NCBI GenBank assembly: GCA_009694025.1
Contig: SHVZ01000009.1
Location: 1 to 63,635 of the forward strand
From: Alphaproteobacteria bacterium
Lineage (GTDB): Bacteria; Pseudomonadota; Alphaproteobacteria; SHVZ01
DNA: 63,635 nt
Direction: 5' to 3'
The stretch's first letter is position 1. Every line of letters begins with the position of its first letter. The notes beneath the pieces are model-generated. The model searched no databases and had not been told where the DNA came from. It saw only the letters and a program-made list of their open reading frames with translations. A program made the translations under genes and the position numbers. Positions 19,751 through 29,200 of this stretch are shown here, piece after piece.

Positions 19751-21193
19751 TCAGACGATGTGACCGGCGACCGCTTGGGCGAATGTCTCCACGTTCCTGA
19801 ACGCTTCCTTGAGGCGCCGCCGGCGGCCCGCGTCCAGGCGGGACAGCTCCACCCGATTGCCGGGCGCGATGCCGGCGCCGATGTCGGCCACCTGCTGCTC
19901 GAGCGCCAAGGTCATGAACAGGGCATGCGCCTCGCGCAAGCGCTCGGCGTCGGCCTCCGGAACATGCGCGGCCTCCACCAGCAGCCGCAAACGCTCGAGC
20001 GTCGGCGTGACCCGAAGCCCGCGTGCGAGCGCCAGCGCCCGGGTTGTCGCCACGATCGGGAACAGGCCGGACACCTTCAGATCGATGCGCCCCTCCCGTG
20101 CCCGGAGCCCGCCAAAGACTCCGACCGGCGCCTGGACCGAGGCCAGATCAGCCGCGAGGAGACGAACGAGCATCGGCGACGCCCTGACACGCGCCAGGGC
20201 CAAGTCCCTGAGCTGCTCGGCGAGCCCGATGTCTCCGGACACCGCCTGAAAGTCGAAGAAGATGTCGGCAGCGAGCACATCGTTCGGCGATGCCGCGGCG
20301 GCCCAACGACCAATGACGGACTCCCACCCCGCGAGCGAATGGCGCCACGCCCGCTCGCGGGCCATTACCCCGCCCTTGCAGTACGGGATTCCAGCGGAAT
20401 CCAAGGTATCGGCCAATCGTCGGCCGAGCTCTGCGAACCACGGATCCGCCGCATCGCCGCCCGCGTGCACAAGAGCGTTGTCCTGGTCGGCCGCGAGCAG
20501 GCTCTCGCCTCGCCCACCCGAACCCAGGACCAGGACCGCGTAGGCTGCCGGCGGCGGTCCGTGCGTCGGTGCCATCGCAGCAACGGCCAGCTCGGTCGCC
20601 CGGCGCGTGAGGTCGCGCAGCACGGCGCTGACGACCCGAGCGATCTCGGGCGCGGTGAGCCCCTCGTCCTGTAGGCGCAGGGCCAGCGCCGGCAGGGCGC
20701 GCTGGACCCGGCCGAGGCCGGCCGGGTCGACCGCCACCTCGATCTCATCGCCGAGCGCGAGCGTCGCCGCCCGCTGGCGCAGGAGCGAGCGCGCCGTCAC
20801 CATGCCGATCGCCCGCCCATCGGGAGCGACCACCACCAGATGCCGATAGCCAAGGCGGTCAAGGCGGCCGATCGCGACATAGACGAAGTCGTCGGCCCGC
20901 GCCGTCACCGTCGGCGACGACATGATGCGCCGGACGGGCGCGTCGAGGCCGCCGGATCCCTCAGCGGCGACAACCCGCGTCAGATCGCGCTCGGTGATAA
21001 TGCCATCCGGACGCCCGTCGCCGCCGAGCACGACGAGCGCGCTGATCCGGCGCTCGGTGAGAAGCCGTGCGGCGTCGGCAAGGGTTCGCTCTGGCGCGAT
21101 CGTCACCAGGGGCTGGCTCATCACGTCGCCCAGGCGATGGCGGTAAGGAAAAGCGTCGAGGCGCTGGAGCGCGGGATCGTCGCCGAGCCTCAT
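19751..21193 (-). CDS. CBS-domain protein with DUF294 nucleotidyltransferase
   Basis: This 480-residue protein begins with a pair of CBS domains (about 25-145: [19 protein letters not shown] and the second copy [19 protein letters not shown]). A DUF294 putative nucleotidyltransferase follows, with the motif [19 protein letters not shown] (GS-x-D-type acidic pair), and then a helical DUF294 C-terminal domain. CBS pairs usually bind adenosine nucleotides, so activity is probably tuned by them. The target is unknown; GlnD-like modification of a protein is one suggestion. The true ATG at 21193 overlaps the exonuclease stop by 4 bp, so the pair is translationally coupled. A 93-codon extension read upstream is just exonuclease sequence in another frame. 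Confidence 0.9.
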   Translation of the reverse strand: MRLGDDPALQRLDAFPYRHRLGDVMSQPLVTIAPERTLADAARLLTERRISALVVLGGDGRPDGIITERDLTRVVAAEGSGGLDAPVRRIMSSPTVTARADDFVYVAIGRLDRLGYRHLVVVAPDGRAIGMVTARSLLRQRAATLALGDEIEVAVDPAGLGRVQRALPALALRLQDEGLTAPEIARVVSAVLRDLTRRATELAVAAMAPTHGPPPAAYAVLVLGSGGRGESLLAADQDNALVHAGGDAADPWFAELGRRLADTLDSAGIPYCKGGVMARERAWRHSLAGWESVIGRWAAAASPNDVLAADIFFDFQAVSGDIGLAEQLRDLALARVRASPMLVRLLAADLASVQAPVGVFGGLRAREGRIDLKVSGLFPIVATTRALALARGLRVTPTLERLRLLVEAAHVPEADAERLREAHALFMTLALEQQVADIGAGIAPGNRVELSRLDAGRRRRLKEAFRNVETFAQAVAGHIV

Positions 21194-22542
21194 CTGCGCC
21201 CCCAAGGGGTTGCTCTTTGGGCCTCGACGACGGCGGTTGCCGAGTTGCCGAAGCGGATCGCATCGCCGACGGTCAGGATGCCACGGCCGAGGAGGCGCGG
21301 CATCAGGCGAAGGTAGAGCTCGGCCGTTGCCAGGCTGTCGCCAAGGGCGGTGTGCCGACCGGTCGGGACAACGCCGTGGCGCCGGGCTACGTCGGTGAGG
21401 TCGAGGCTCCGTTCCGACGGATCGAGCGCCGCCGCCAGGCGGGCGGTGTCCAGCGCTATCGGCTCGCGCCAAGGAAGGCCGTCGCGCGCCGCTGCCGAGC
21501 GCAGCATCGCCAGATCGAAGTCGATGTGATGGCCGACCACGACGACGACGACGAGTATCTGCGACAGGCGCCCCCAGACGTCCCGGATGTCGGGCGCATC
21601 GGCCACCATGGCATCGCTGATCCGGTGCACCGCCGTGGCCGATGCCGGAATGTGGCGGCCGGGCCTCACCAGGGCGTCGAAGAGGCGGGCGCGGAAGAGT
21701 CGACGCCCGTGAAGCCGGACGGCCCCGATCGAGACGATCCGGTCATGCTCCGGGACCATGCCTGTCGTCTCGGTATCGAGGACCAGCAGCGGCGCGTCGG
21801 CAAGGGGTGTCGCGTCCGTCGGCGCGGGCGCCGCCGGCGGAAGGTCGTGGAGGGCCAGATCCATCTCGATCTCCGCCCGATGCTCGACCGACGCGACGTC
21901 GCTGCCTCGGACCACGATCACGATCCCCTGGCCCGGGCCGAGGGTGGCGACGACGGCGGGAAAGTCGCCGGACTCGACGGTGGCCAGGTTTGCAAGCAGC
22001 GGTCGGCCGGCGCGCTCGACCGCGGTCAGGGTTTCGGCGACGGACGCGCGAGAGAGTCGACCGAAGAGGCTGGTGCCGACCACGGCGGATCCCGCCGCCA
22101 AGGCCCGGCGTCCGCCGTGATTGGCGGCGCTGATCAGCCCCTCCGGTGTCGCGACGATGACGCCGTCGGGAAGGGCGGCGATGACCGACGCAAGGTGGCG
22201 GTCGCCGGAAGCACCCGCCGCTTCCGCCAGCCGGCGGGCGATTGCCTCGCGCAGCTCCCTGACCTCGGCGAGCGGCACGACGTCGCTTCGCAATGGCGGC
22301 AGCTGCCCGTCGTCGCCAGCCGCCAGCACGGCGCCGCGGGTGGCTTCCACATCGTCGGCCAGCCGCATGGACAAGAGCGCCAGATAGGCGGACGCGAGAA
22401 CCGCCAATCCGGCCGGAAGGATGAGCGCCGGCTCGGTCGCGACGGCACCGATCGCGCCGACGGCGACGCCGAAACCAGAGACGGCCGCGGCAATACGGAG
22501 CCGCGTCCGCGTCGACAGCCGGCGCGCTTCAACCCTAGGCAC
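21190..22542 (-). CDS. Membrane-anchored DEDDh 3'-5' exonuclease with PAS-like region
   Basis: This 450-residue protein has two N-terminal membrane segments (about 13-33 and 38-58), a PAS-like middle (about 110-220, VIAALPDGVIVATPEGLI) and a C-terminal DnaQ-type exonuclease (about 245-420). Exonuclease motifs are VLDTETTG, the second acidic motif GHHIDFDL, and GRHTALGDSLATA. Genes of this kind beside CBS-DUF294 proteins are common in alphaproteobacteria, but the pair's role is undefined. A run of six Val codons, four of them GTC, lies just before the second motif and looks like repeat expansion. It is coupled by ATGA to the downstream gene. Confidence 0.9.
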   Translation of the reverse strand: MPRVEARRLSTRTRLRIAAAVSGFGVAVGAIGAVATEPALILPAGLAVLASAYLALLSMRLADDVEATRGAVLAAGDDGQLPPLRSDVVPLAEVRELREAIARRLAEAAGASGDRHLASVIAALPDGVIVATPEGLISAANHGGRRALAAGSAVVGTSLFGRLSRASVAETLTAVERAGRPLLANLATVESGDFPAVVATLGPGQGIVIVVRGSDVASVEHRAEIEMDLALHDLPPAAPAPTDATPLADAPLLVLDTETTGMVPEHDRIVSIGAVRLHGRRLFRARLFDALVRPGRHIPASATAVHRISDAMVADAPDIRDVWGRLSQILVVVVVVGHHIDFDLAMLRSAAARDGLPWREPIALDTARLAAALDPSERSLDLTDVARRHGVVPTGRHTALGDSLATAELYLRLMPRLLGRGILTVGDAIRFGNSATAVVEAQRATPWGRR

Positions 22543-22701
22543 TGTCGTCCATCCACCGAATGACGGCCGACGGTCGTCGGCGGTGGCGGAAGCGATGGGT
22601 AACGGAGCGCCCCATGCCGATCATTTGGCCTGAGGTTGCACGAACGGGCAACCGCCGACAGCCGGGTGCTTTTCGCCTCCGACACGAGCCGCAGCGCCGC
22701 G

Positions 22702-23064
22702 TCAGGCTGATGGGCTCTGCCCTTCCACGGCGTCGCGCTCGGCTGCGATCACGAGCTCGGCGAAGTCCGAGAGGAAGACCGATCCCCTGGCGGTGCGCTG
22801 GACCAGAACGCTCCGCCGGTCGGCCTCGTCGACCCGGCGGCGGACCAGCTCAAGCTGGCCCAGGCGATCGAGCGAGCGGCTGATCGCCGCCTTCGAGACC
22901 CTGAGGCTCGCGGCGAGCCCCCTGACCGTGTGCGGCGGCGCCGTGAGATAAACGGTCAGCAGCACCGCCACTTGGCGGGACGTCAGGTCGGGCCCGCCGC
23001 GGCGCAACGATTCGACCAGCGCGGCACGCCAGAGGTTCAGCGCCTGCGGTGAGGAGAGCGTCAT
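22702..23064 (-). CDS. MarR-family transcriptional regulator
   Basis: This 120-residue protein carries a winged helix-turn-helix: LTSRQVAVLLTVYLT, the recognition stretch LRVSKAAISRSLDRLGQLELV and a wing VRRRVDEADRRSVLVQ. It lacks the extended N-terminal dimerisation helix of longer MarR proteins but is otherwise complete. It lies just downstream (30 bp) of an SDR gene on the same strand, and may regulate that gene or be co-transcribed with it. The ligand is unknown. The 159 bp between it and the exonuclease gene shows no further gene. Confidence 0.85.
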   Translation of the reverse strand: MTLSSPQALNLWRAALVESLRRGGPDLTSRQVAVLLTVYLTAPPHTVRGLAASLRVSKAAISRSLDRLGQLELVRRRVDEADRRSVLVQRTARGSVFLSDFAELVIAAERDAVEGQSPSA

Positions 23065-23094
23065 CGACGACGGTCCTACCTCGCTCCGGCGCCG

Positions 23095-23850
23095 CTACAG
23101 CGGCTTCTTCAGGTCCGCGCCGCCGAGCACCGATCGGTTCCAGGTCGGCACCACCAGAAGCTCGTGGATCGAGACATGCGCCGGCGTCTCGGCGACGAAG
23201 CGGATGATGCGGCCGAGATCGACCGGCTGCAGCATCCTAGCGCGCTCCTCCGCGCTCGGCGGGATCGGACGATGGTCGAGGATCGGCGTCGCCACCTCGC
23301 CCGGGCAGATCGCGCAGGCGCGGATGCCGTTGCGGCATTCCTCCTGGTTGATCGCCTCCGACATCGCGACCATCGCATGCTTGGCCGCGGTATAGGCCAT
23401 GCCGCTCATCTGCGAGACGCGCTTTCCGGCGATCGAGGCGATGTTGATGATCAGCCCGTCCTTCTTCTTCCGCATGCCGGGCAGGACGATACGGGCGGAG
23501 AAGAAGGCGCCGTTGAGGTTCGCGTCCACCATCATCCGCCAGGTCTCGGTCGTCAGCTCCGAGAACGCCCGCTTCGGGATGTTGGCGCCGGCGGAGTTGA
23601 CCAGGATGTCGACCGCGCCATGGCGCTTCTCGATCCCGGCATGGGCCTCGGCGACCGCCGCCTCCTTGGCGATATCGAGCGGCAGCGCCTCCGACCCCTT
23701 GATCTTCCTCGCCGCCGCCGCGAGGACGTCGGCGCGCCGGCCGGAGAGGATCACCTTGGCCCCGGCCTCGGCCAGCGCCTCGGCACCGGCGAGCCCGATG
23801 CCTGAGCCGGCGCCGTTGATCCAGACGATCTTGCCCTTGAGCGTGCTCAT
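23095..23850 (-). CDS. Short-chain dehydrogenase/reductase
   Basis: This 251-residue classical SDR has the cofactor motif NGAGSGIGLAG (about residues 12-22), NSAG at about 88-91, a catalytic Ser in NIASIAG and the YTAAK catalytic Tyr/Lys pair. An Arg after the second strand (SGRRADV) suggests NADP(H) preference. The C-terminal segment HVSIHELLVVPTWN resembles the serine/YdfG-like subgroup. The substrate is not predictable. It lies between leucyl aminopeptidase (12 bp upstream) and marR (30 bp downstream), all on the minus strand. Confidence 0.9.
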   Translation of the reverse strand: MSTLKGKIVWINGAGSGIGLAGAEALAEAGAKVILSGRRADVLAAAARKIKGSEALPLDIAKEAAVAEAHAGIEKRHGAVDILVNSAGANIPKRAFSELTTETWRMMVDANLNGAFFSARIVLPGMRKKKDGLIINIASIAGKRVSQMSGMAYTAAKHAMVAMSEAINQEECRNGIRACAICPGEVATPILDHRPIPPSAEERARMLQPVDLGRIIRFVAETPAHVSIHELLVVPTWNRSVLGGADLKKPL

Positions 23851-23862
23851 CGGCGTTCCTCT

Positions 23863-25242
23863 TTAGCGTCCGTAGCGATCGGCGAGAAGCTGAAACAACC
23901 CGCGCACGCCGAGCGCTTCGCCGCCCTCGGGCCGGCCCGGCTGGGTCCGCTCGTTCCAGGCGAAGGTATCGACATGGGCCCAGGAGGTTCCCTTGGAGAC
24001 GAAGCTCTCGAGGAACAGGGCCGCAGTCACCGAGCCGGCGAAAGGCGAATCCCCGGTCGAGGAAAGATCGGCGACCTTGGACTCGATCATCTTCCGATAG
24101 GGCTGCCAGAGCGGCATGCGGTAGATCGGATCGGAGGTGCACGCCGCCGCCTTCTCCCATTCTGCCGCGAGCCGGTCGTCGTTGGTGAAGAGCGCCGGAA
24201 GCTGCGGGCCAAGCGCGACGCGCGCCGCGCCGGTCAATGTAGCGAAGTCGACGATCAGATCTGGCTTCTCGGAATCCGCTTCGGCGAGCGCGTCGCAGAG
24301 AATGAGGCGGCCTTCGGCGTCGGTGTTGCCGACCTCGACGGTTAACCCCTTGCGGGTGCGGATGACGTCGAGCGGACGGAAGGCGTTGCCGGAGATGGCG
24401 TTCTCGACCGCCGGCACCATGACCCTGAGCCTGACCTTGAGGCCCGCCGACATGATCATGTCGCCGAGCGCCAGGACCGCGGCCGAGCCGCCCATGTCCT
24501 TCTTCATCATCTTCATCGACGCGGCGCCCTTGATGTCGAGGCCGCCGGAGTCGAAGCAGACGCCCTTGCCGACCAACGTCACCTTGGGATTGCGCGCCGA
24601 GCCCCAGCGGATGTCGATCAGCCGCGGCTGGTTGTCGGCGGCGCGGCCGACTGTATGGATCGAGGGGTAGTTGCGCTTGAGGAGCGCGTCCCCGACGATG
24701 ACCTCGACTTTGGCGCGGTGGCGGCGCGCCATCGCCTTCGCGGCATCCGCGAGCTGGCTTGGCCCAAGATCGTCGGCCGGCGTGTTGATGAGGTCGCGGG
24801 CCAGGTAGATGGCACGCGCCTGAGCCTCCACCTGATCGCGGTCGGCGCCCTTCGGCCAGACCAGCTTGGCCGTCTCGCGCTTGGCCTTTTTGTAGCGGGT
24901 GAAGACGTAGGCGCCGAGGGCCCAGCCGAGCGCGACGCGGGTCGCCGCCGCGTCATCGAGATCGGCGGTGAGCGAATAGGTGCGAGATGGAAGGGTCTGG
25001 GCGAGGCCGCCGAGCGCGAAGACATGGCCCGCCGACTCGACGCCGACGGCGACGCGGGCGATCCGGCCCTTCTCGTCCGGGATCAGCGCGTGAGTCCAGC
25101 TTTCCCCGGCAAAGCCGCTCTGCTGCAACCAGGTCCGGTTCGAAGCGGAGAGGGTTTTCAGCCATTTGGAAAAGCCGTCCCGGGTGACGGGCACGATCGG
25201 AACGGTGTCGGCCCCGGCACGCGGGGCGAAGCAGGTCAGCAC
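23863..25242 (-). CDS. Leucyl aminopeptidase (M17 family)
   Basis: This 459-residue cytosolic metallopeptidase removes N-terminal residues from peptides. The M17 catalytic domain holds the two-metal site: VGKGVCFDSGGLDIK (Lys and Asp ligands), KKDMGGSAAV, and the signature NTDAEGRLIL (Asp and Glu ligands plus catalytic Arg). The N-terminal third is diverged, as is usual. I choose the GTG at 25242 because GGGAGAGAG lies just upstream. Longer starts would run into the anti-sigma gene. Its length is a little below the E. coli PepA length. Confidence 0.93.
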   Translation of the reverse strand: MLTCFAPRAGADTVPIVPVTRDGFSKWLKTLSASNRTWLQQSGFAGESWTHALIPDEKGRIARVAVGVESAGHVFALGGLAQTLPSRTYSLTADLDDAAATRVALGWALGAYVFTRYKKAKRETAKLVWPKGADRDQVEAQARAIYLARDLINTPADDLGPSQLADAAKAMARRHRAKVEVIVGDALLKRNYPSIHTVGRAADNQPRLIDIRWGSARNPKVTLVGKGVCFDSGGLDIKGAASMKMMKKDMGGSAAVLALGDMIMSAGLKVRLRVMVPAVENAISGNAFRPLDVIRTRKGLTVEVGNTDAEGRLILCDALAEADSEKPDLIVDFATLTGAARVALGPQLPALFTNDDRLAAEWEKAAACTSDPIYRMPLWQPYRKMIESKVADLSSTGDSPFAGSVTAALFLESFVSKGTSWAHVDTFAWNERTQPGRPEGGEALGVRGLFQLLADRYGR

Positions 25243-25345
25243 AATCTCTCTCCCGGGAGGGCGGCAATGAGCCCTCACAATGGCAAGGGCAGAGCCCGAG
25301 GGGAAGAGGTCGCTGGATGCGGTGGAACACCAGCTGCACCGCCGG

Positions 25346-26140
25346 CTACCAGCTGTAGGTCGGTCCAACCGTCTCGCCGGCGCGCTGGCGATAGATCTCG
25401 CGCGCGAATGCGATCAGGTCCTGCTGCTGGAACTCGCCGGTCAAGGCGCAGGCGAACCCATCAATGTACCAGAACAGCGCCTGCGTCCCGCCGTCCTGGT
25501 AGTAATGGTAGGACGCGTCGCCGCCGCCGGCGGCGACCGCGAAGTAGAGTGTGAGGCGCTGGCCGCCGGCATTCTCGTACATGAACTGCGCCGCCGGCTT
25601 GTCGGCGGCCGGCAACAGGCGGCCGCCGACCAGGTTGAAACCGGCGCCGGCGAGCGGCGGCGGCTTGATCGGCCTACCGAGGCGGCGCGACAGCCACGTC
25701 GCCATGTGCGCCTCTTCGTCGGCGGCGACCTCGACCGGATGACGGACCTCGACCGAGTAGAGACGGTGCGCCTCGATCGCATGGCGGGTAAAGGCGACCT
25801 GGAAGGCGTCGCTGCCGGAGACCGACTGACGCAGCAACCACCCGCCGACACCGCCGGCGACCAGCAAGACCAGCGCGGCGGCGATGCGCATGGCCCAGGC
25901 GAAGGCGGCCGAGCGCCGGCGCTCGGTCGCAGCGACGAGCCGCGCCGGGATCGGTTCGACGAGTATGGGATCGTAGAGCGCGCGCAAGGCTTCGCCGATC
26001 GCGCGGTAGTCGGCGATCCGCCTCGCATCCTCGGCTTCGGCGCCGAGGTGGCGCTCGACCGCGGCCTGGGCCTCGGGGCCGAGCTCGCCGTCGACGTAGG
26101 CGTTGAATTCGGTTTCGGAAGGACGCATCGGTGTCGTCAT
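25346..26140 (-). CDS. Membrane anti-sigma factor
   Basis: This 264-residue protein has an N-terminal cytoplasmic segment with the short motif FNAYVDGELGPEAQAAVE typical of anti-sigma factors, one membrane helix (about 83-103, IAAALVLLVAGGVGGWLL) and a periplasmic domain ending FAREIYRQRAGETV. No HxxxCxxC zinc motif is present, so redox sensing through ZAS cysteines is unlikely. It overlaps the ECF sigma gene by 4 bp (ATGA). In such pairs the anti-sigma factor holds the sigma factor at the membrane until a signal releases it. The signal is unknown. Confidence 0.9.
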   Translation of the reverse strand: MTTPMRPSETEFNAYVDGELGPEAQAAVERHLGAEAEDARRIADYRAIGEALRALYDPILVEPIPARLVAATERRRSAAFAWAMRIAAALVLLVAGGVGGWLLRQSVSGSDAFQVAFTRHAIEAHRLYSVEVRHPVEVAADEEAHMATWLSRRLGRPIKPPPLAGAGFNLVGGRLLPAADKPAAQFMYENAGGQRLTLYFAVAAGGGDASYHYYQDGGTQALFWYIDGFACALTGEFQQQDLIAFAREIYRQRAGETVGPTYSW

Positions 26141-26649
26141 TTGATCCTCCGCAGCGGAGGGGTCGACTCCCCGGCCAGCGCCTGGCGCAGCCGGTCGCGG
26201 CCGCGGGCGAGCCTGGACATGACGGTGCCGATGGGGATGCCCATCACCTCGGCGACGTCGCGGTAGCTCATCCCCTCGAGACCGACCAGCAGCACCACCT
26301 GGCGCTGGTCGTCGGGAAGACGGTCGATTGCTGCGGCCAGCTCGCCGAGCGCGATCCGGTCAGACTGCCGGGCCGGCTCGGCGAGCGGGCCGCTCGCCTC
26401 CAGCGGAACCTCAGGGGGCATTGAGGTCCGCCGGCGAGCCTGGTCGATGTGAAGGTTGTGCATGATGGTGAAAAGCCAGCCCCTGAGCCCCTGCCCGCCG
26501 GGTCGGGGCTGCCACAGATGTCCTCTGCCGAGCGCACGTTCGAGGCAGTCCTGGACCAGATCGTCGGCACGATCCGGATCGCGGAGCAGCGCCCGGGCGT
26601 AGCGGCGAAGGCCGGGGATGTGGGACAGGAGATCGGATCGGCTGATCAT
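26137..26649 (-). CDS. ECF sigma factor
   Basis: This 170-residue sigma factor contains region 2 (RALLRDPDRADDLVQDCLER and the -10 contact WLFTIMHNLHIDQAR) and region 4 (LPDDQRQVVLLVGLEGMSYR, then VAEVMGIPIGTVMSRLAR). The ATG at 26649 gives the usual short N-terminus; a GTG eleven codons earlier is possible. Its ATGA overlap with the anti-sigma gene shows a stress-response pair. An -35-like GGAAC is found about 25 bp before the start, but no matching -10 element could be assigned. Confidence 0.93.
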   Translation of the reverse strand: MISRSDLLSHIPGLRRYARALLRDPDRADDLVQDCLERALGRGHLWQPRPGGQGLRGWLFTIMHNLHIDQARRRTSMPPEVPLEASGPLAEPARQSDRIALGELAAAIDRLPDDQRQVVLLVGLEGMSYRDVAEVMGIPIGTVMSRLARGRDRLRQALAGESTPPLRRIK

Positions 26650-26864
26650 ACCGCCGCGGTCCGCCCGTCCGCGGTTCCCCACCCAGCCGACATCCCGCGC
26701 CCCCGCCTCGATGCACGCGACGGGCCGGCACGCCGCCCCGCCATACCCGTAAACGCGGAGCCCGGCCGCCTATTCCACCGCGCGTCCTTTTTTTCACGGC
26801 CCACCCAGCACCTGCCTGTGTATGCTGGCGGGCATTTCCAACGAGAAAAGTGCCCGAGGGAGGC

Positions 26865-28172
26865 ATGAACGCGATGAATCTCAAGGACATCAAGGGCTGG
26901 ACGCTCGACCACCAGATGAAGGGCGTCCCCGGCAACCTGAAGCCGATGGCGCTGGCGCGCACCGGCGCCAAGCGATGGAACATCCTCAAGGAGGACCTGC
27001 CGCTCCCGGCCGCCGTGCTGCTGGACTCGGCGCTCACCCACAACAGCGGCTGGATGCGCCAATTCATCGAGGCGACCGGCGCCTACCTGTCGCCCCACGG
27101 CAAGACGACGATGAGCCCGCAGCTGTTCAAGCGCCAGCTCGACGACGGCGCCTGGGGGATCACGGTCGCCAACACCCACCAGCTCCAGGTCGCGCGCGAC
27201 CACGGCGTCAAGCGCGTGGTGATGGCGAACCAGCTGATCGGCAAGCAGGCGATCCGCTACGTGCTGAACGAGATCAAGAACGACCGAGGCTTCGACTTCT
27301 ACTGCCTCGTCGACTCGGTCGAAGGCGTGAAGATGCTGGCCGATGCGGCGAGGAAGCAGAAGCCTGGCCGTCCGCTCCAGGTTCTGCTCGAAGGCGGCAT
27401 CCTCGGCGGACGTACAGGCGTCCGCGACTTCAAGACGGCGATGAAGGTCGCCCGCGCGATCGCCGCCGCCGCCCCGCACCTGACGCTGCGCGGCATCGAG
27501 GGCTTCGAGGGGCTGATCCGCGCCAAGACGCCTAAGGAGACCCAGCGCCAGGTCGATGCCTTCCTCGGCTTCCTCGCCGACCTCGCAGTCGCAGTCGCCA
27601 AGGCCGGGCTCTACGCCAAGGGCGAGGTGCTGCTCTCGGCCGGCGGCTCCGCCTTCTACGACCGGGTGGTCGAGCGCTTCCGCAAGGCCAAGCTCGACCG
27701 CAAGGTGCGCATCGTCGTCCGCTCCGGCTGCTACCTGACCCACGACGAGGCCTCCTACGCCAAGATGTTCAAGAACGTGCTCGCCCGCTCGAAGGTGGCG
27801 CGCAGCCTTGGTGAGGGTTTGAAGCCGGCGCTCGAGGTCTGGGCCTATGTCCAGTCGCGCCCGGAGCCGACCCGTGCGCTCGTCACCATGGGGCGTCGCG
27901 ACGCCGGCGCCGATTCTGGCTGGCCGGTACCGATCAAGTGGTTCCGGCCGGGCAAACACAAGCGCCCGGCGGCGATGCCGGCGGGACATGCCTGCGTCAA
28001 CATGAACGACCAGCATGGCTACATGGACATCCCGGCGAACTCGCCGCTCAAGGTCGGCGACCTCGTCGGCTTCGGCATCAACCATCCGTGCACGACCTTC
28101 GACAAATGGCAGGTGATCCACGTGGTCGACGACCGCTACAAGGTGGTCGAGAGCCTGCGGACATTCTTCTAG
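26865..28172 (+). CDS. D-serine dehydratase / D-threonine aldolase-like PLP enzyme
   Basis: This 435-residue protein belongs to the fold-type III (alanine racemase-like) PLP family. The PLP lysine lies in PHGKTTM (about residue 80 from this start), with ANQLIG and SAGGSAFY in the barrel and a C-terminal beta domain ending NHPCTTFDKW, whose His and Cys match the metal site of D-serine dehydratases. It probably acts on D-amino acids or 3-hydroxy amino acids. The start is ATG 26865 or 26874, served by GAGGGAGG at 26856-26863; a GTG at 26850 is less likely. It is divergent from the sigma gene and transcribed alone. Confidence 0.88.
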   Translation: MNAMNLKDIKGWTLDHQMKGVPGNLKPMALARTGAKRWNILKEDLPLPAAVLLDSALTHNSGWMRQFIEATGAYLSPHGKTTMSPQLFKRQLDDGAWGITVANTHQLQVARDHGVKRVVMANQLIGKQAIRYVLNEIKNDRGFDFYCLVDSVEGVKMLADAARKQKPGRPLQVLLEGGILGGRTGVRDFKTAMKVARAIAAAAPHLTLRGIEGFEGLIRAKTPKETQRQVDAFLGFLADLAVAVAKAGLYAKGEVLLSAGGSAFYDRVVERFRKAKLDRKVRIVVRSGCYLTHDEASYAKMFKNVLARSKVARSLGEGLKPALEVWAYVQSRPEPTRALVTMGRRDAGADSGWPVPIKWFRPGKHKRPAAMPAGHACVNMNDQHGYMDIPANSPLKVGDLVGFGINHPCTTFDKWQVIHVVDDRYKVVESLRTFF

Positions 28173-28191
28173 GGCCGGAGTCGGTGGGCCG

Positions 28192-29148
28192 CTAGGCGAG
28201 ACCCTGGCGGCCCATCTCCAGGAACTTCTCGCGCCGCTTGGCCTTGAGGCTGCCGCCGTCGAGGGGCGTGAGCCTCCGGAGCGCCGCCTCGATCCGGTCG
28301 CCAAGCGCGTCCAGCGCCTCGACCGGCTGGCGATGGGCGCCGCCGAGCGGCTCCGTCACCACCTCGTCGACCACGCCGAGCTTGACCAGATCCTGGGCGG
28401 TCAGCTTCATCGCCTCGGCCGCGTCCTGAGCCTGCTCGCCCGAACGCCAGAGGATCGAGGCGCAGCCTTCCGGCGAGATCACCGAATAGACCGCATGCTC
28501 GAGCATGATCACATGGTTGCCGGCGGCGAGCGCGATCGCCCCGCCCGAGCCGCCCTCGCCGATGACGCAGGCGATAAGCGGCACCCGGAGGCGAAGGCAG
28601 GTCTCGATCGAGCGGGCGATGGCCTCGGCCTGACCGCGGGCCTCGGCATCGACGCCGGGGTAGGCCCCGGCAGTGTCGACGAAGGTCACGACTGGCAGGT
28701 CGAAGCGGTCGGCAAGTTCCATCAGCCGACATGCCTTGCGGTAGCCCTCGGGCCTGGCCATGCCGAAGTTGTGGCGGACCCGTGCCTCGGTCGTCGCCCC
28801 CTTCTCGGTGCCGATCACGACCGCCGAGAATCCGCGAAAGCGACCGAGGCCGCCGAGGATGGCGCGGTCCTCAGCGAAGGCGCGGTCGCCGGCGAGCGGC
28901 GTGAAGTCCGCGACCAGGCGCTGGATCGCATCCGACGTATGCGGGCGGTCGGGATGGCGCGCTACCAGCACCTTCTGCCACGGAGTCAGCTTCTGGTAGG
29001 TTTGGCGCAGCTGACGCTCGACCTTGACCTGAAGCTTCGCGACCTCGTCGGCGATGTTGACGCCGCCGCCGTCGCTCAGGTGGCGAAGCTCCTCGATCTT
29101 GCCTTCAAGCTCGGCGATCGGCTTCTCGAAGTCGAGGAACTGCTTCAT
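28192..29148 (-). CDS. accA: Acetyl-CoA carboxylase carboxyltransferase subunit alpha
   Basis: This 318-residue subunit pairs with AccD to transfer carboxyl from carboxybiotin to acetyl-CoA, the first step of fatty-acid synthesis. Length matches the family. Visible segments are FLDFEKPIAELEGKIEELR at the N-terminus, FVDTAGAYPGVDAEARGQA, and the oxyanion-type CVIGEGGSGGAIAL with AVYSVISPEGCA. The ATG at 29148 is used; a longer start would add 12 residues unlike the family. It follows xerD by 52 bp on the same strand, a neighbourhood common in alphaproteobacteria. Confidence 0.96.
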   Translation of the reverse strand: MKQFLDFEKPIAELEGKIEELRHLSDGGGVNIADEVAKLQVKVERQLRQTYQKLTPWQKVLVARHPDRPHTSDAIQRLVADFTPLAGDRAFAEDRAILGGLGRFRGFSAVVIGTEKGATTEARVRHNFGMARPEGYRKACRLMELADRFDLPVVTFVDTAGAYPGVDAEARGQAEAIARSIETCLRLRVPLIACVIGEGGSGGAIALAAGNHVIMLEHAVYSVISPEGCASILWRSGEQAQDAAEAMKLTAQDLVKLGVVDEVVTEPLGGAHRQPVEALDALGDRIEAALRRLTPLDGGSLKAKRREKFLEMGRQGLA

Positions 29149-29200
29149 CCATGGATCCCTGGGGCCCGGCCCGGATACGGGCAAAGGCCGCCAAAGTCAA

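Noticed and set aside
26671-26678. GGAAC as the -35 of an autoregulatory ECF promoter
   Set aside because: It lies too close to the start codon for a normal leader and no fitting -10 element is visible.
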